Assembly (NCBI GenBank): GCA_028564675.1
Contig: JAOVVO010000326.1
Span: 21,502 to 85,501, forward strand
DNA: 64,000 nucleotides
From: Onchocerca lupi
Lineage: Eukaryota; Nematoda; Chromadorea; Rhabditida; Onchocercidae
Direction of reading: 5' to 3'
Below, piece after piece: positions 63,689 to 64,000 of the stretch. The notes under the pieces are model-generated. The model was not told the origin of the DNA, searched no databases, and saw nothing but the letters and a program-made list of their open reading frames with translations. A program made the translations under genes and the position numbers. The stretch's first letter is position 1; every line of letters begins with the position of its first letter.

Positions 63689-64000
63689 AAACAAATATAT
63701 AAAAATTAAATGTTCATTGTAGCTTTTGACATAACGTTTCAAGTTCTTCACCGACTGCTTCGAAATTCTGACATAACATTCTATCCGTAAGGATAATCAT
63801 GTTTCCCGCCAAAACGCTCCGTTAACAGATGAACAAAGTGTGATCAACCAGTCATTAATTCACTGTTAGCTAATAGTCGACAAATAATCTATATAAATAA
63901 AATTTCGAATGTTCATTTAGCTTTTGATACAACGTTTCAAGTCCGTCATCGATTGATTTGAAATTTTGAAACAACGTTGCATTCGAGTAGACGCGTATTT
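63689..64000. mobile_element. two further copies of the 19820-type foldback element, inverted, the second cut by the window edge
   Basis: The element from 63888 starts TCTATATAAATAAAA, like the 30 bp arm at 19820. It then carries ACGTTTCAAG, ATTGATTTGAAATTTT and AACGTTGCATTCGA, the inverse of the 19820-19988 core. A more diverged copy of the same core lies at about 63705-63790 (ATGTTCATTGTAGCTTTTGA and ACGTTTCAAGTTCTTCACCG). Both are in the intron or upstream region before the first visible stomatin exon. Confidence 0.7.

Noticed and set aside
1..64000. Bacterial (Wolbachia-like) insert, CRISPR array, rRNA or tRNA genes
   Set aside because: No compact bacterial-type coding stretch, spacer-repeat array or rRNA-like block was seen. 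Small tRNAs cannot be fully excluded by eye.

Overview
The window looks like nuclear DNA from a nematode, probably a clade III or filarial-type species. By eye it is roughly three-quarters A+T and full of long A and T runs. Its protein-coding genes are split into many short exons by GT-AG introns, and three introns are best explained as GC-AG. The best-resolved gene is a LIN-5/NuMA homologue. I see no prokaryotic operons, rRNA, CRISPR or Wolbachia-like inserts. Exons below were assembled by hand from splice sites and reading-frame phase, without RNA evidence.

Layout, left to right. (1) 210-3955, minus: a bZIP factor with a predicted membrane segment, closest to the CREB3/ATF6 class. (2) 3956-5312: divergent upstream region holding a degenerate minisatellite of about 100 bp units, then a compact promoter-like block with an 11-bp-phased TGACC triplet, two GCGGGA motifs and a TATA-like box. 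(3) 5313-10932, plus: a 17-exon, 827-residue lin-5 homologue (cortical dynein anchor for spindle positioning). (4) 10933-14581: tail-to-tail intergenic DNA with no gene seen. (5) 14582-23311, minus: a ten-exon, 455-residue peptide-type GPCR with unusual residues at two signature positions. (6) 23637-57595, minus: a PPM1L-like membrane-anchored PP2C phosphatase of 364 residues. Its 22.5 kb intron contains a nested pair of decayed BEL/Pao retrotransposons: a minus-strand element with two LTRs (34671-42417) sits inside a plus-strand copy (about 33840-34670 and 42418-45570). (7) 57596-62430: intergenic. (8) 62431 to beyond 63530, minus: the C-terminal exons of a stomatin-family protein. Its 5' part lies outside the window.

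The phosphatase and the GPCR are in the same orientation only 325 bp apart (stop to ATG), so they may be co-transcribed. Small inverted-repeat elements occur in the GPCR and PP2C introns and upstream of the stomatin exons. No gene set here forms an obvious pathway. The most interesting material is the nested retroelements with a fold-back palindrome and an LTR duplication, the atypical GPCR, the repeated GC donors, and the patterned lin-5 upstream region.
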